A stretch of 64,000 nt of DNA. Origin: Metallyticus violacea (Eukaryota; Arthropoda; Insecta; Mantodea; Metallyticidae). This document shows, piece by piece, positions 36,917 through 47,984 of this stretch. Each line of letters opens with the position of its first letter. Positions within the stretch are counted from its first letter, which is position 1. The stretch lies in the NCBI GenBank assembly GCA_030762175.1, contig CM060833.1, positions 72,808,501 through 72,872,500 on the forward strand, in the 5' to 3' direction. A program made the translations under genes and the position numbers. The notes beneath the pieces are model-generated. The model had not been told where the DNA came from. It saw only the letters and a program-made list of their open reading frames with translations, and did no database searches.

Positions 36917-37152
36917 ATAAAGAAGAAGAAGGAGGAGGAGGAAGGAGGAGGAGGAGGAGGAGGAGGAGGAAGAAGAAGAAGAAGAAGAGGAGGAGGAGGA
37001 GAAGAAGAAGAAGAAGAGGAGGAGGAGAAGAAGAAGAAGAGGAGGAGGAGGAGGAGAAGAAGAAGAAGAAGAAGAAGAAGAAGAAGGAAGAGGAGGAGGA
37101 GGAAGAGGAAGAGGAAGAGGAAGAAGAAGAAGAAGAAGAAGAAGAAGAAGAA
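36917..37152. repeat. (GGA/GAA)n purine tract
   Basis: About 235 bases of nearly pure A+G on the + strand built from GGA and GAA triplets. It creates false poly-Glu/Arg and poly-Ser/Leu frames. Such mirror-like purine tracts can form triplex DNA. Confidence 0.92.
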
Positions 37153-37194
37153 TAATTCCGAAATGCTTTAAAATATTCCTGCGAGAAAATGAAA

Positions 37195-37435
37195 ATATCA
37201 GAATGGAGCTTTAAGTCATGTTTGACTTCTGCAATCACATGATGCTCAAAATGTTCACTTAACATTCAGGCACTTTTGATCTCAGTGAACAATTGCAGGA
37301 ACAGTATTGCCTAGCCTATAGTGTCCATAGGAATTGCTCTGAACAGTTCAATTTCTTCCTGTAGTGCAGCTAGTTTCCTAGATCTTTTAGGGTTCCCCAC
37401 AGATAAAAGTTCAGGGGTCAGGGATATGTTCAGTT
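37195..37435 (-). pseudogene. DDE transposase C-terminal fragment
   Basis: The minus strand reads 'SRDLTP', 'WGTLK'-like sequence destroyed by mutation, then 'ALQEEIELFRAIPMDTIG', and ends 'MLSEHFEHHVIAEV'. This parallels the better copy at 44266-44478 and the 'HFEHL' terminus at 32.4 kb. Confidence 0.5.
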
Positions 37436-37592
37436 AATTCATAAAGCACCTTTTCAACATCCTATTCAACATCCTGGCAGAATGTCATCATCAATATAAG
37501 CTCTCATTATCTCTGCGGTAATGTGGTGGTTTACCATATTATTGCAAGTAGAATTGCTATTCACATAAAGTGCATGAATGGATTTTTTTTAA

Positions 37593-37809
37593 TAGTGTTT
37601 AACGCCCAATTTTATACTGAGGTACTACAGGCGATGGACACTAATGATACACCAGATGAAATGATAAATTGGGGAAGGATTTTTTTAAGGAAGGAAACAT
37701 TCCAGGCCTAAGTTTAGGGTATCTCCCCGGCATTTGCCATTTATGAGGACTGAGGAAAACCTGGGAAAACCTCAGTCAGGGAGGACAGTCTTGGTGGAAA
37801 TCGAACCCC
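37593..37809 (-). repeat. SINE family B, head-truncated
   Basis: Runs from AGTGTTTAACGCCC to GGTGGAAATCGAACCCCC (B box in reverse). The A-box end is missing. Confidence 0.8.
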
Positions 37810-39553
37810 CACAAATGGATATTTACAGCATTTTAAGATATACTAGGCTAGTCATGAATACCTTCAAAACATAATGACCAAATTAAACTCCAGTTGACAG
37901 TCCTTATCAAGCACTGAACTTCAATAAATTTTGCTTTGTCCACATGGATGCAAGCTTGCAACTCAATAAATGGAATTATGACATTTTATTGTACCATTTA
38001 GTTTAAACTGTGCATTATCAAATCAAACAACTCAAAAACTCCTTGTTCTCATGTACCATGCATTGAAATCACTCACAGTATTGCATTTTTTTTATCTGGA
38101 TTATCTTTGTTCATGACATGTAACAATCTTGGGATGTAAACTTTCTAAATTGCTCTCTTAATACCCTGGAAGCTCAAAGTGCTAAGTGCCATCTCATGTA
38201 CACATTGTTTGACTGACTTTTTGTGTGCTGATTGTGTAAATTGTTGCAATACCACATTTGAAGAAGCAGGATATGTTAATGTGCAACTCCTTCCAGATAT
38301 TTGCTTGATGTGTGAGATTGTCAAGACATGTTGGTGGTTCTGTTGCAAACTCACATTGCCATTGTCACTGCACTTCACATACATTCTGAAATTACCAATG
38401 CCATTCCAGAATAGTTTTGCATTGTTTGAAAATCAAGCATATGTTGTTTATTTTATCCTCATCATGGTCATATGGTTGTTATAGCAACTACTAACATCTT
38501 TAGAAGTATGTTACTTCATATTAATGCCACAGTTCAATCCTGATTAAAAATTTAAGAATAGATCACCACAATATTTAAGTATATAATATTTTTGGCTCTA
38601 TAAAATACTTGCAGAGTAAAGACAGGCAAAACATCATTCTGGATAGCCAGAACTGTTTTGTTTCAAGTTGGGCTTTTATACAAGTCCAGATTGCTTTGCT
38701 ATGCTGAACATTGGTTGCAATTGTTATTTTTGCAGTAGGTTCTCCATGTCAGAATGGTCATTTGGGTAACTTCCACAAGTCATATGTTGAGATAATTATC
38801 AATGACTTGTCTTTCATAGAAGTTCATGAATCAATCAGATGATGTTTTCCACTAGTACTGGAATAGGTAATGGCAACTGTTTAACTGTGATTACAATATT
38901 TTTATTGATCTCTTCTTAATAAGACATGCAATTAAATTGAGGTAGAATTCTAATGATATGGCATCTAATAAAGCAATATATAAGCAAATTTCTTATAACT
39001 TAATTAAGAATTAATGCATTTTTGTTAAATCAGCTTATTCAGTAAAAAATCAAATTTGCAGAACACATCCATCAGAGGCATAATACAAATACTTACTATT
39101 CCTATATCAGTTGAAAAATCCAGACAGCCACAATAAATGTCACCCTTTTTAAAATAAATGTTTATCTTAGTAATGTATGGGCATTATACAAAGTGTGCTC
39201 ATAGAACTAACAGGGAGTTAATAAGTACTCAGCAGAGTAAATAAGAAGCTCTTTTATCACTTAGCTTTCCTATCCTGCTAGCTTCACCTCATGTCAAAAG
39301 TTTTTTGGTTGGAATGGAAAAGCAGGAGCATTTGCACTGATTGTGATCAGAATTTGTATACATTTGTTGTTTTAACATGTAATTATTTTCATGGGAATCT
39401 CTCATAACCAAAGCATCTGTAGCAGAGAAATTAAAGCTGTAGTAATATTATTCCAGGTTACACATATATGTATAAATAAAACTCTGTACAATAATATATT
39501 CTGTGTAAATGTATTTCGTATTGACTGAAACCTCTACTCCTTATTCTTATTAG
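37810..39553. other. Intron sequence, no feature, no CpG
   Basis: Unique AT-rich intron. No CG dinucleotide up to 39516. Confidence 0.7.
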
Positions 39554-39707
39554 GTGTTTGCAAAATGACCTGGCTTCTACAACAGAGGACTGTCGCATAG
39601 CAAACATTAATCTCAAGACAGCAAGACAGGAAGTGGAGAATCTTAAGCGTCAGTTACAAGAATATGTAACAGAAGTAGGAAGGGTAGAAGATATTTTGTC
39701 CCAGAAG
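39554..39707 (+). CDS. Cep135: CEP135/TSGA10-like coiled-coil protein, internal exon b
   Basis: The exon follows acceptor cttattag and ends CAG AAG|gtttgt. Its first base completes the codon split by the previous exon, and then 51 codons run to phase 0: CLQNDL..., TARQEVENLKRQLQEYV..., VGRVEDILSQK. The pattern 'LKRQLQEYVxEVxRVEDIL' is the part I find most characteristic of the CEP135/TSGA10 C-terminal coiled coil. The open frame runs past the donor into the intron for 27 codons with no coiled-coil character, which supports the splice site. The exon keeps CG dinucleotides (GTCGC, AAGCGT) although the intron on its left has none for about 1.7 kb, as expected for sequence under selection. The preceding intron is about 5.5 kb. 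Confidence 0.8.
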
Positions 39708-39837
39708 GTTTGTATCATTTTCAGTAATCTAGATACACTCAACAAATGCTTAATAAGACTGTTCACTTCTGCAAATATAGGAGAGTAATAATTAAAATGT
39801 AAATTGGAACTTGCACAGTGAAGCTAATCATATAATT

Positions 39838-40130
39838 GATATCATTGTATGATTCAGTTGAATTACACACTCTTAATGCTTTACTTGTCATAATGTATGT
39901 TTTTTTTTTGTATGATTCAGTTGAATTACACACTTCTAATGCATCACTTACTTGTCATAATGTATGGTGTTTTTGTATGATTCAGTTGAACTACACACTC
40001 TTAATGCTTCATTTACTTGTCATAATATATGGAACCGGTTTTGAGAACATTTAGTTCTTATCTTCAGCTTTATGACAAGTAAGTGAAGCATTAAGAATGT
40101 GTAGTTCAACTGAATTATACAATGGCATCA
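39838..40130. repeat. Fold-back element with triplicated left arm
   Basis: The unit TGTATGATTCAGTTGAA..ACACAC...CTTGTCATAAT occurs three times (39845, 39911, 39975). A core with AACCGGTTTTGAGAACATTT follows, then one inverted arm (40068-40130). The sequence before 39838 (TGGAACTTGCACAGTGAAGC) matches the outside of the 58.3 kb copy in inverted orientation. Confidence 0.8.
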
Positions 40131-41629
40131 ATAGGAAAGTAATGTTTACCAAAAGAATGATAAGTGGAAATGTACTAAAATTTTACATTTTGGAATTCAA
40201 GATGTTAGACTGAAAACGTAGTCATATGGCTAAATGGATAATAGTATATTTATTAAATAATTCATATGTGAGCGATGAAAGAGATTAAAAAAAAAATAGT
40301 ATACGATTATATAGTGTATTATGGCTTCACAGAAGAGCATTGAATGCCCTATGAATATGATAGTTTTGCCTTTCAACTTCTCTCATTTTGCTTAGCCAAT
40401 TTTCATCCAGGCCAAAAATTTATTAGTGCATCAAATTATATCAATGGATATCATTTTAACAAATAGTAAATGGTATCCATAAATCATTTAGTAGACTATT
40501 ACTTTGTAACAGTATAGGAACATAATGGCTGCTCTATATTTCATTTGAGATCCACCTAAATGAAATGGTTACTGAATCTTTAGGATTCTTGAAGGATTAA
40601 TAGGCCTAAATTTATAGTTGATTCTTTTCCTAAATGTTAGCAAATTAATGTTGTGTGTTTAAGATACCAAAGAAAAGCTGTAAAGTTGCCATTTAAGAGA
40701 GGTAGTTCCATAATTCATTAATGATACTATATAATAAATTTCATCATAAATTAGAAAATTTCCTCTAGACATAAAGATTTTTGAAGTAAAGAATTTATAA
40801 TTGCTATCATATCATAAAAAATGTACATTTTTATAAGAAAAGCAACATTAAAATTACTTATAATCTTGTCTGACCAGAAATGAGTTCTTGGACAGATGCT
40901 ACACAGTTTATACCAAATGTTAGATTAATACCTAGTTGAAGTATTATTCCACTTTTTAAGTTTATTAGACACAATAAATTAGTGATTATGAATAAGTTTT
41001 CTAAGTACTTTGTGAGTTCGGAGAGCAATATATCATAATTTACTGGCTTTTTTGGGTTGAAGGAAACTGTTAAAAATGATTTGTTACCTTTAACTGTGCA
41101 GAATTTGAATCTACACTCCTGTATTTGTATTAGTGGGGAGGTAAGACATCAGAAAAACATGTGCAGAGGTAAGGAGTAGCCCAGCCTTACCTACCAAACT
41201 GCAATAACTAAGAAGAAGGAGGGAGGGAATTGGCAGGAAAGCTGCACTATACATGCAGTGCAGAAAACAGTTAATGAAACATTTTACAATAATGTAACTT
41301 AAAGTTTCAAGAACAAACTAGCACTTCCCAACTCCCTGAAATAAAGTTCCAGGATGTGATCATGGAAAATTCAATGTGCACAACATAGTGAAAGAAGAAG
41401 AGAAATTTTTGGAAACAATGCTGTTGAATTTATTGAACTGAATTGAAGCAAACAATTATTAATAAATGATGCAATCCAACAAGAACTTTCAAAGAAATGC
41501 ACATAAAAATAATAATTAAAAAGGTATAAATCATTGAAATATTTGGTATGATCAATTATAATTTAACACATTAAAATAAGCAAAGAAAATTACACAAAAT
41601 GTTTTTCCCTAAAACAAGAAAAAATAAAA
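40131..41629. other. Intron sequence, no feature
   Basis: AT-rich and CpG-poor; nothing recognised. Confidence 0.4.
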
Positions 41630-42670
41630 TTATAGAACCTTTTTTCTTTTTTCAATATAGTCACCTTGTAAATCAGTACATTTAGTCCAACGACTTTCCA
41701 AATTTTTAATACCCTCAATAAAATAAGATTTATCCAATTGTGAAGTATAACCACACTGTCTCAACTTCAACCTTATCATTTGATCTGAATCTTCAGATCA
41801 GCTCAGCCATTTCTTCAGATTTGGGAACAAAAAGTCGTCCCTGGGAACCAAATCTGACAAATATGGTAGGTAGATGTAGAAGCACTTGGAAATGAAGATC
41901 ATGCAGTTTTGCAGCAACAATCTCAAACATGTATGAAAGTGCATTATCCTGATGAAAGAGAACTTTCTTTCTTGCAAGGTTTAGCCATTTAGCCTGAATG
42001 GCATCCTTCAATTGGTCCAGTTGTGAAGTATAGTACTTACTCCCCTGTTATGGTTCTGCCCTTCTGGAGGTAGTCTATGAACACCTCACCATGAGAATCC
42101 CAGAAAATGGTATCCATCACTTTTCCTGCAGAGGGAACCATTTTTGCTCTTTGGTGCACTTTAATCTGCTGCCACACACTGTTTGGATTTCTCCTTTGTC
42201 TCTGACATATAGTGCTCAATTCATGTTTGATCTATTGTTATGAAACTCACTGGAATTGCAAAATGCTCATTCAAAAGCATTACTGGTTCATTGTCAACAA
42301 ATGTGGCACCCATCAAGCAGAAAGATTTCTCATACCAAAGCTTTGAGTAGCTCTGAGTAGTGTACAAGGCATTTTGAGATATTTGCAATGTCAGTCAACT
42401 CCTGTACCTTCAATTGGTAATCATTAAATATGGCATTGTGTATTTTTGTTTCAATCTCTTCTGTCATAGCAGTTTTGCGATGCCCTGAGCTCTCTTTAGC
42501 TTGAATGAATATATGACCACGCTTAAATTCAGAAGCCCACGTTTTAACCATCAAAAACGAAGGGGAAGACTACTTTAATATGGAATCTAACTCCTTTTGT
42601 ATTTCTGTTAGGGTTAAAACCTTCAAAAGGAAGTACTTATCACAGCTCTTATTTCAGTTTTATCCATTTT
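41630..42670 (-). pseudogene. Mariner-like transposase relic, nearly full length
   Basis: On the minus strand, from 42664: 'MDKTEIRAVIS' start; 42554-42330 'VKTWASEFKRGHIF', 'SSGHRKTAMTEEI', 'DYQLKVQELTDIANISK'; about 42240 'ITIDQTWIEHY' (first Asp); 42125-42040 'AGKVMDTIFWDSHGEVFIDY', 'GRTITGE'; 41960 'KVLFHQDNA' (second Asp); then, after a frame shift, 'YLSDLVPRDDFLFPNLKKWL' (third Asp) and the tail 'GIKNLESRWTKC..LQGDYIEK' near 41650. It is the same family as 17870-19170. Dead from about four frame breaks. Confidence 0.85.
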
Positions 42671-44095
42671 GAGGAAAATGTTAACACTAGTTTATTTACA
42701 ATTAAATTAACACGTATACACATTAAAAATAATTTATCCAAAAGGATTTTGCATTTTACATAATTTAACAAGGAACTTCTCAATTAACAGACTAAAATAT
42801 TGCCCGAATACCTAAATATGGATCTCTGGGTGAATGAAAGCTGTGTTGGTTTCTGCCCTAACAAATATTGCAACTCCCTGCTGAAATCTAATTATCTCCC
42901 CCCTGTCCAGCAACCAACTCACCTCCAGGCACAAGCAGGATATCAATGTAAGGATGATGTCATGAACAAGAACCAATCAATACAATAAAGTATGTATTCT
43001 AGTCAATGAACAACAACCATAGTTCTAGAAGAAGAATTCCAGAAAATGAAATAAAGAAAGGGAAAATAAGGAAAAGGTAAAGAAATAAAATAATGGATCA
43101 TGTATCATGACATAAACAGCAGAGTTAAGGGCCTCTTCTAATAATGTGCACTTCATGATATGGCTGATAGTTATTACACACCAAACCCCTAATTTTCCCA
43201 AGGTGCCTAGGAATTTTAAAAATAACATTGCCATTCATAGTAAAATGTGAAACAAAAATGATCTCGTCCCATCTCACTGAGTTTTGAGTGTCTAGTCTTA
43301 TTTCTTTCATCTAAATAGTAGCACACTATCACAAAATATATGGTTAATTATCCATTGTTGTCACTGTTACTTTCATATGTAAAATATTAAGCAGGACCAA
43401 TGACTATTTTCTGTTTCTCATATTATTAAGAATATTTGGGGGTATCTTAATTAATAAACAAAGAATAAATTAATAAATAATTTTTAAACAATTGGACTAG
43501 TTTCTGGAGAGGTCCCTCCCACTCTCACTTCCACAAAATCTCTGTTAGCACTAAACATGTGAAAGAGATTGTAGAAATGTGACAATCTTGTTTTCTGAGC
43601 AAACTCCAATACACCACGTTTTATGCATATCATGTCAATATAATGTCAATAAGCAGCTAGATGACTGTAATCTTACTTCCAGGAAAAAAGGCTATCAAGG
43701 CTTGTTATGTACTATGCTTAAGTGTCTATTTTTCTAAGTATTAACATTTAACATCCTGAAAGACTAAACAAACCTTGTCATTAAATAATGTTATCTGGAT
43801 CAACAGTTCCATTATGCATTTGTCTGTTAACCAACTACAAAACTGTACCTTTTTTTCCATAATTCAGAGGTTTAATTTTTGCACAATACTAACTTTATGA
43901 GGACAGAAATGTAGAAATTTCATTGCTTTCCATGCTCTGGTCTTAGAAATTCCAACTTGCTATTTTAAAACTTGTTTAGCTCTTCTAGACTTTTTATCAA
44001 GAAAAATATATTTACAAAATTACTACTTTAAATAAAATTTGTAAACAATAAATAAATAAAAAAATTAGAAAAAAATAACTACCAGTTATAATTCA
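42671..44095. other. Intron sequence, no feature
   Basis: AT-rich, CpG-poor intron with no recognised element. Confidence 0.4.
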
Positions 44096-44816
44096 GAGGG
44101 TGCCAAAAAATGTATGCACACTTCAAGCAAAGAAAAAACTGTGTTAACATAACAAAACTGAATTTCACACAAACAGAAAATGATAAGGACTAATCATCTT
44201 AGACTTTTACAGTTACAACAGTTGCTCAAAATCCCAAAATTGGCATCGATACACTTCTGAGTATGTTAAACTACTGATTGAGCAACATTTGCAAAAGTGT
44301 CCTCAGCGATTGCAGCACATTTCAATTTCATTTCAATTTCTTCCCAAAGTGCTGCCAGTGTAGCTGGTTTTCTACAGTATACAACATCCTTAAGAGTTCC
44401 CCATAGGTAGAAGTTCAATGAAGATAGATCCCGAGAATGCAGTATACAGTCTGCATTGCCTTTGAACTTCAACAACATTCTCGGTTTTCCAATACCAATT
44501 CAAAATTGCTTTCCACTGTTCAAGTGATAATCTTGGCTCCATTTTGTTTTAGCAATGCTAGCATAACTTAATGTGAGTCACATCTGTTTACAGAACATCA
44601 TACAATAATCTTGACCTCATTTGTTCATTGTTGATTTACGATAATCTTGGTTTCAGTTGATTTATCTGTCATGTAGCAATACTATCATAATGTATGTTAG
44701 TCATATCTGTTTACAGAGCATCATACTACACATTACTGTTGTTTTTTGGTTCAACTTTGAAATATATTAAATAGATAACTACTGTGAAAGGGTGTATACA
44801 TTTTTTTGCCACCCTC
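44096..44816 (-). mobile_element. DDE transposon deletion derivative with TIRs
   Basis: Ends: GAGGGTGCCAAAAAATGTAT at 44096 and ATACATTTTTTTGCCACCCTC ending 44816, in inverted orientation. 721 bases in all, too short for a full transposase. An inner duplicated segment (ATAATCTTGG.. / CATATCTGTTTACAGA) lies near 44580-44740. Confidence 0.85.
44266..44478 (-). pseudogene. DDE transposase C-terminus in TIR element
   Basis: Reads HSRDLSSLNFYLWGTLKDVV, then YCRKPATLAALWEEIEMKLK. This is the 'RSPDLTPLDFFLWG.LK..VY..(K)PATL..L...I' block of DDE_3-like insect transposases. The third catalytic residue position (L(D/N)F) is Asn here, so it is inactive. The HTH and the first two catalytic residues are deleted. 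Confidence 0.7.
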
Positions 44817-45174
44817 GGGATATGCTCCCCATCCTAATTTATATTTTATTTTTACCAGATGACATCAGATAGAAAATTCTGAATTACATTTATGTGTAGA
44901 ACTAAAGGTCAGAAATTGGGTGGTAAAAGGGTAAGGGCAGCAACTGTTCAGCAAGTATTCAAGACTGTCTGTCACAGTCACAGTCAGATTGCTGAGTATG
45001 GATTAAGCTCTCATAAGAATTCCCTGTTATTATTTGTACAATCCAAAATAGTCAAACATGTAATAAAAAAAAAATTACTGTAAGTAATCTTTCAAAACAT
45101 TCTGATTGGATAGGCAGAAATAAAATTTGGAAAAACTTTGCATATTGACAACTAACTGTTTCTGGTGATTTTAG

Positions 45175-45372
45175 GAAGGGGAGAGAACTGAAATGCTAGA
45201 ACACTACAAAAGCTTAAGTATGGAAGCCACCGTACTAGAGAGCAGCAACCATAGTTTAGAAACAGAGATGGAGAAATTACGATCACAGCTGCAGGAAAGT
45301 GAAAATAAAATTGTAGATCTGCAGGGAGAGGTGGAAACTGGGCAAACACTTGTTAGCAGCTATATGAGCCAG
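45175..45372 (+). CDS. Cep135: CEP135/TSGA10-like coiled-coil protein, internal exon c
   Basis: Exactly 66 codons in phase 0/0 between acceptor tgattttag and donor CAG|gtaagt, a consensus donor. The protein begins EGERTEMLEHYKSLSMEATV, contains LESSNHSLETEMEKLRSQLQ and ends VETGQTLVSSYMSQ. It is rich in Glu, Gln, Ser and Leu with heptad spacing and no proline or tryptophan. The run 'ERxxxLExYxSLSxEAxxLE' matches my memory of the CEP135/TSGA10 C-terminal region directly after the 'VEDIL' segment of the previous exon, so exon order agrees with the family. The preceding intron is about 5.5 kb and holds a fold-back element, a mariner relic and a TIR element. Confidence 0.8.
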
Positions 45373-45713
45373 GTAAGTTTTAGGTAACAGCACAGCATAT
45401 GGATTCTAGCAACCTAATTTAGTAATCTTTTTGATATGCACTTTATCTTTTCATATCCACTTAATGATGCTAGTGGCAATGGCAACTAAGACATATTTGC
45501 ATAATACTCATAGAACTGAGACTTCCATGCCATATTTAATCAATTTATTTGAAGTGTTTAGAAATATAAAGCACTGTGGGTCATAAAAGGTGCATGTTCT
45601 GAAATAAATTAGCAACACTTATGAGAAAAGTCTTCTCCCCTCCTTTTATTTTTAAGATTCAGGGAAGAATGAAAAAAATGCTTTAAAAATGTTACCTAAT
45701 ACTTTTGTATCCA

Positions 45714-46722
45714 AGCAGTGGCAGCTCGTGGCCCCTGTAGAAGGGTGGACCAGAGACATATCCAAATGGTGTGGGGAAAGGTGTCTATAATCAAGACTTA
45801 TATTCCTCCCTGACATTCTCTAGTTTATATGGAACTCTTCTAATTCAGCTGTTAAAGTATGCCTTAAGCTTCTGCAGTTGATTCAGAAACAACAATGAAT
45901 GTTATGAATATTTCAATTGGTTTATCCCTACTGATGTATTGTAATATCCCAAAAATTGTGACTTACATGCAATATCTGTGTTTTGTTAGCCAATACAGAA
46001 ACAAATTTGCTATTTCCATTTATTTTCTAATCTCATTTCTATGGACAAGATACATTTCTCACTTCAGGCACTGTCAACCAAGATTTTTTTTTAAACCATA
46101 AAAAGAAAACCTTATCTTTGACCATTTTGCTGAGTAAGCTCATGGCTTTTGTTGATGAGGTCCAAATCGTTTCACTTCAACTTAACTTACACTTTTTGTA
46201 ACTTCACAACTTCCACTGACAAACAGTGAAGAAGCCACTGAATTTCAAACAAAGTGTGAAAACAATCCCTAGTCATTTATACCTGGAGTCAGTAACCCTC
46301 TCAAAATCTGGTTCCTAAGAAAAGAGAGAATATTGAGTGCTGGCCATGGGCCATCTTCCTGCTGGGCCAAGAGATTGGAGAAATAAGCAGGAGAAACACT
46401 AATCCATCTTGGAGGAAGAAAACATAAGTCCTTGTAAATCTTTGCTGGCTCACGAAGATATAAGTCTGAAGCATAAAATTTTTGGTCTGGCCCACGAGCT
46501 TCCCTAACTGAGTACCTGCATGCTACCACTGCTACAGTACAGAGGAAAAGCACTTATTGCTGAAGATAAAATTAAGAATTAATCAGTTGGACATAATTTT
46601 TTTCATGCATTTTTCGTTTTAAAAGTTGACAATAGCAGGTAAAATGGTAAATAATTACAATATTTTCTTTGGGGGGACCAGATCCATCTGGCCCTCATTG
46701 ATGGGCTGCCTCTATTGCTTAA
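45714..46722. mobile_element. Possible hAT-like non-autonomous element
   Basis: AAGCAGTGGCAGCTCGTGG at 45714 and its rough inverse GGGCTGCCTCTATTGCTT ending 46722 frame about 1 kb. Both ends are followed inward by related GGCCCC / GGGGGG-CCAG segments. CAGTGGC-GGCTCGTG ends are common in insect non-autonomous DNA elements. I found no clear 8-base target duplication and no transposase. Confidence 0.4.
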
Positions 46723-46959
46723 ATATTTCAGTATGATTTGGTTTGGCAAGGCAATCTAAAAATTTATGGTTTGAATCCAAACCTTAGCCTAACACATGAC
46801 TTGGGTGAAAAAATTACATTTAAAATGAATTAACCATAATAGTGTGGTTAACTATGAAGACTGGGTCATAAATACTTAGAGGTATTAAATTATCTCTCTG
46901 CAACGAGACTTTAAAGGCCTCTAGGGTATAATAGTTTCAGATGGGGGAGATTTGGAGCT

Positions 46960-47142
46960 ATGGTTGAACAGGGCACTGTACCTCAGATTGTACGAGCATC
47001 AGTACAGCAAGCTGAAGATTCATGGGAGGGGATAGCCATGGATATAGCAGGGAGAGTTGTTCAACAGTTCATGCAGACTGAGCGGCAGACCAGCTATTCA
47101 AGTCGTAGCCATTACCTCATATGTTTCATGTCTGAGCTCTGA
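46960..47142 (+). other. Isolated open frame, unidentified
   Basis: A 60-codon frame (MVEQGTVPQIVRASVQQAED...) of higher complexity than its surroundings. It has no obvious flanking splice pair in phase with the neighbouring exons. I do not recognise it; possibly TE-derived. Confidence 0.25.
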
Positions 47143-47480
47143 TTCCAAATTTCATTCATATGTTTTAAGACGCTGATTGTGTCAGTTCTTGCAGTTGTAA
47201 GACATTGCCAACAATTGTTAATGAGATAGCTTATTGTAGAATAGCACAGATATTTCATTATGTGTTCACAATTAGCACAAAAAATTTTGAGCTGAATCAG
47301 TTTATGATTATAAATAAGTATTCTTAAAATTGCTGTATCAACAACAGTTGCAATAATGTTTATGAGAATTAATATTGGAATTGAGAAACAATATAAAACT
47401 GGAAATTTAGGATTTTAAAAATTTGTAAATAAACAATAATTGCTAAACTCTTATAGAATTCTTTAGACTTTCATGGGTTG

Positions 47481-47483
<3 letters not shown>

Positions 47484-47537
<54 letters not shown>
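47484..47537. repeat. (ATT)n microsatellite
   Basis: About 18 uninterrupted ATT units. Confidence 0.95.
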
Positions 47538-47538
<1 letters not shown>

Positions 47539-47639
47539 GAACATTGCTGGGATCTTTTGTCATGGTTGTTGAATTAAATTAAATTTAAAAACCAAAGGTT
47601 TCATTGGCTACTGCAGCCAGCATCATCAGTGGACTGAGT

Positions 47640-47965
47640 GAAAGTGTATTTTTAGAAGTTTGAGGGTTGGGAATAGTGAGAGTTATGATTCAGTTGTTTG
47701 TTGAATAGTAACAGATTCCATGTCTTATTTTAAAGCCTCTATCTTTGTTCACATTACCTGGGTAATGTTCTATTGTAAGATCTCTCTCCTAGCCAAATAA
47801 AAATATTGGTTGTTTTTGCAATTACTTACATCAAATTTTATGTCATTGCAAGTTTAGATGATATGTTCCACATTCATTGATTTTTCTGACTGATTAAGGT
47901 ACAAATGCTGCTTATGTTCTCCCAGCCAAATTTTAATGAATCTTCTGGTCATACCAATGTATGCA
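47640..47965 (-). pseudogene. PLE GIY-YIG endonuclease C-terminus
   Basis: The minus strand reads 'CIHWYDQKIH', or in the neighbouring frame 'CIGMTRRFIKI-LGEH', then 'QSEKSMNVEHII' and 'NDIKFDVSNC'. 'IG.T.R....R..EH' is the centre of the GIY-YIG domain that ends PLE proteins. Only the last third of the domain and the tail remain. Confidence 0.5.
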
Positions 47966-47984
47966 GATAATATAAACAAAAGAA

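Noticed and set aside
36786..37265. Long poly-Ser/Leu/Phe and poly-Glu/Arg open frames
   Set aside because: They are translations of the GGA/GAA repeat on either strand, not proteins.
46269..46553. 94-codon minus-strand gene
   Set aside because: It lies inside the 1-kb hAT-like repeat and has no recognised motif.
47585..47640. CRISPR-like or regulatory palindrome
   Set aside because: It is better explained as the end of a transposable element with an inverted partner at 49.5 kb.
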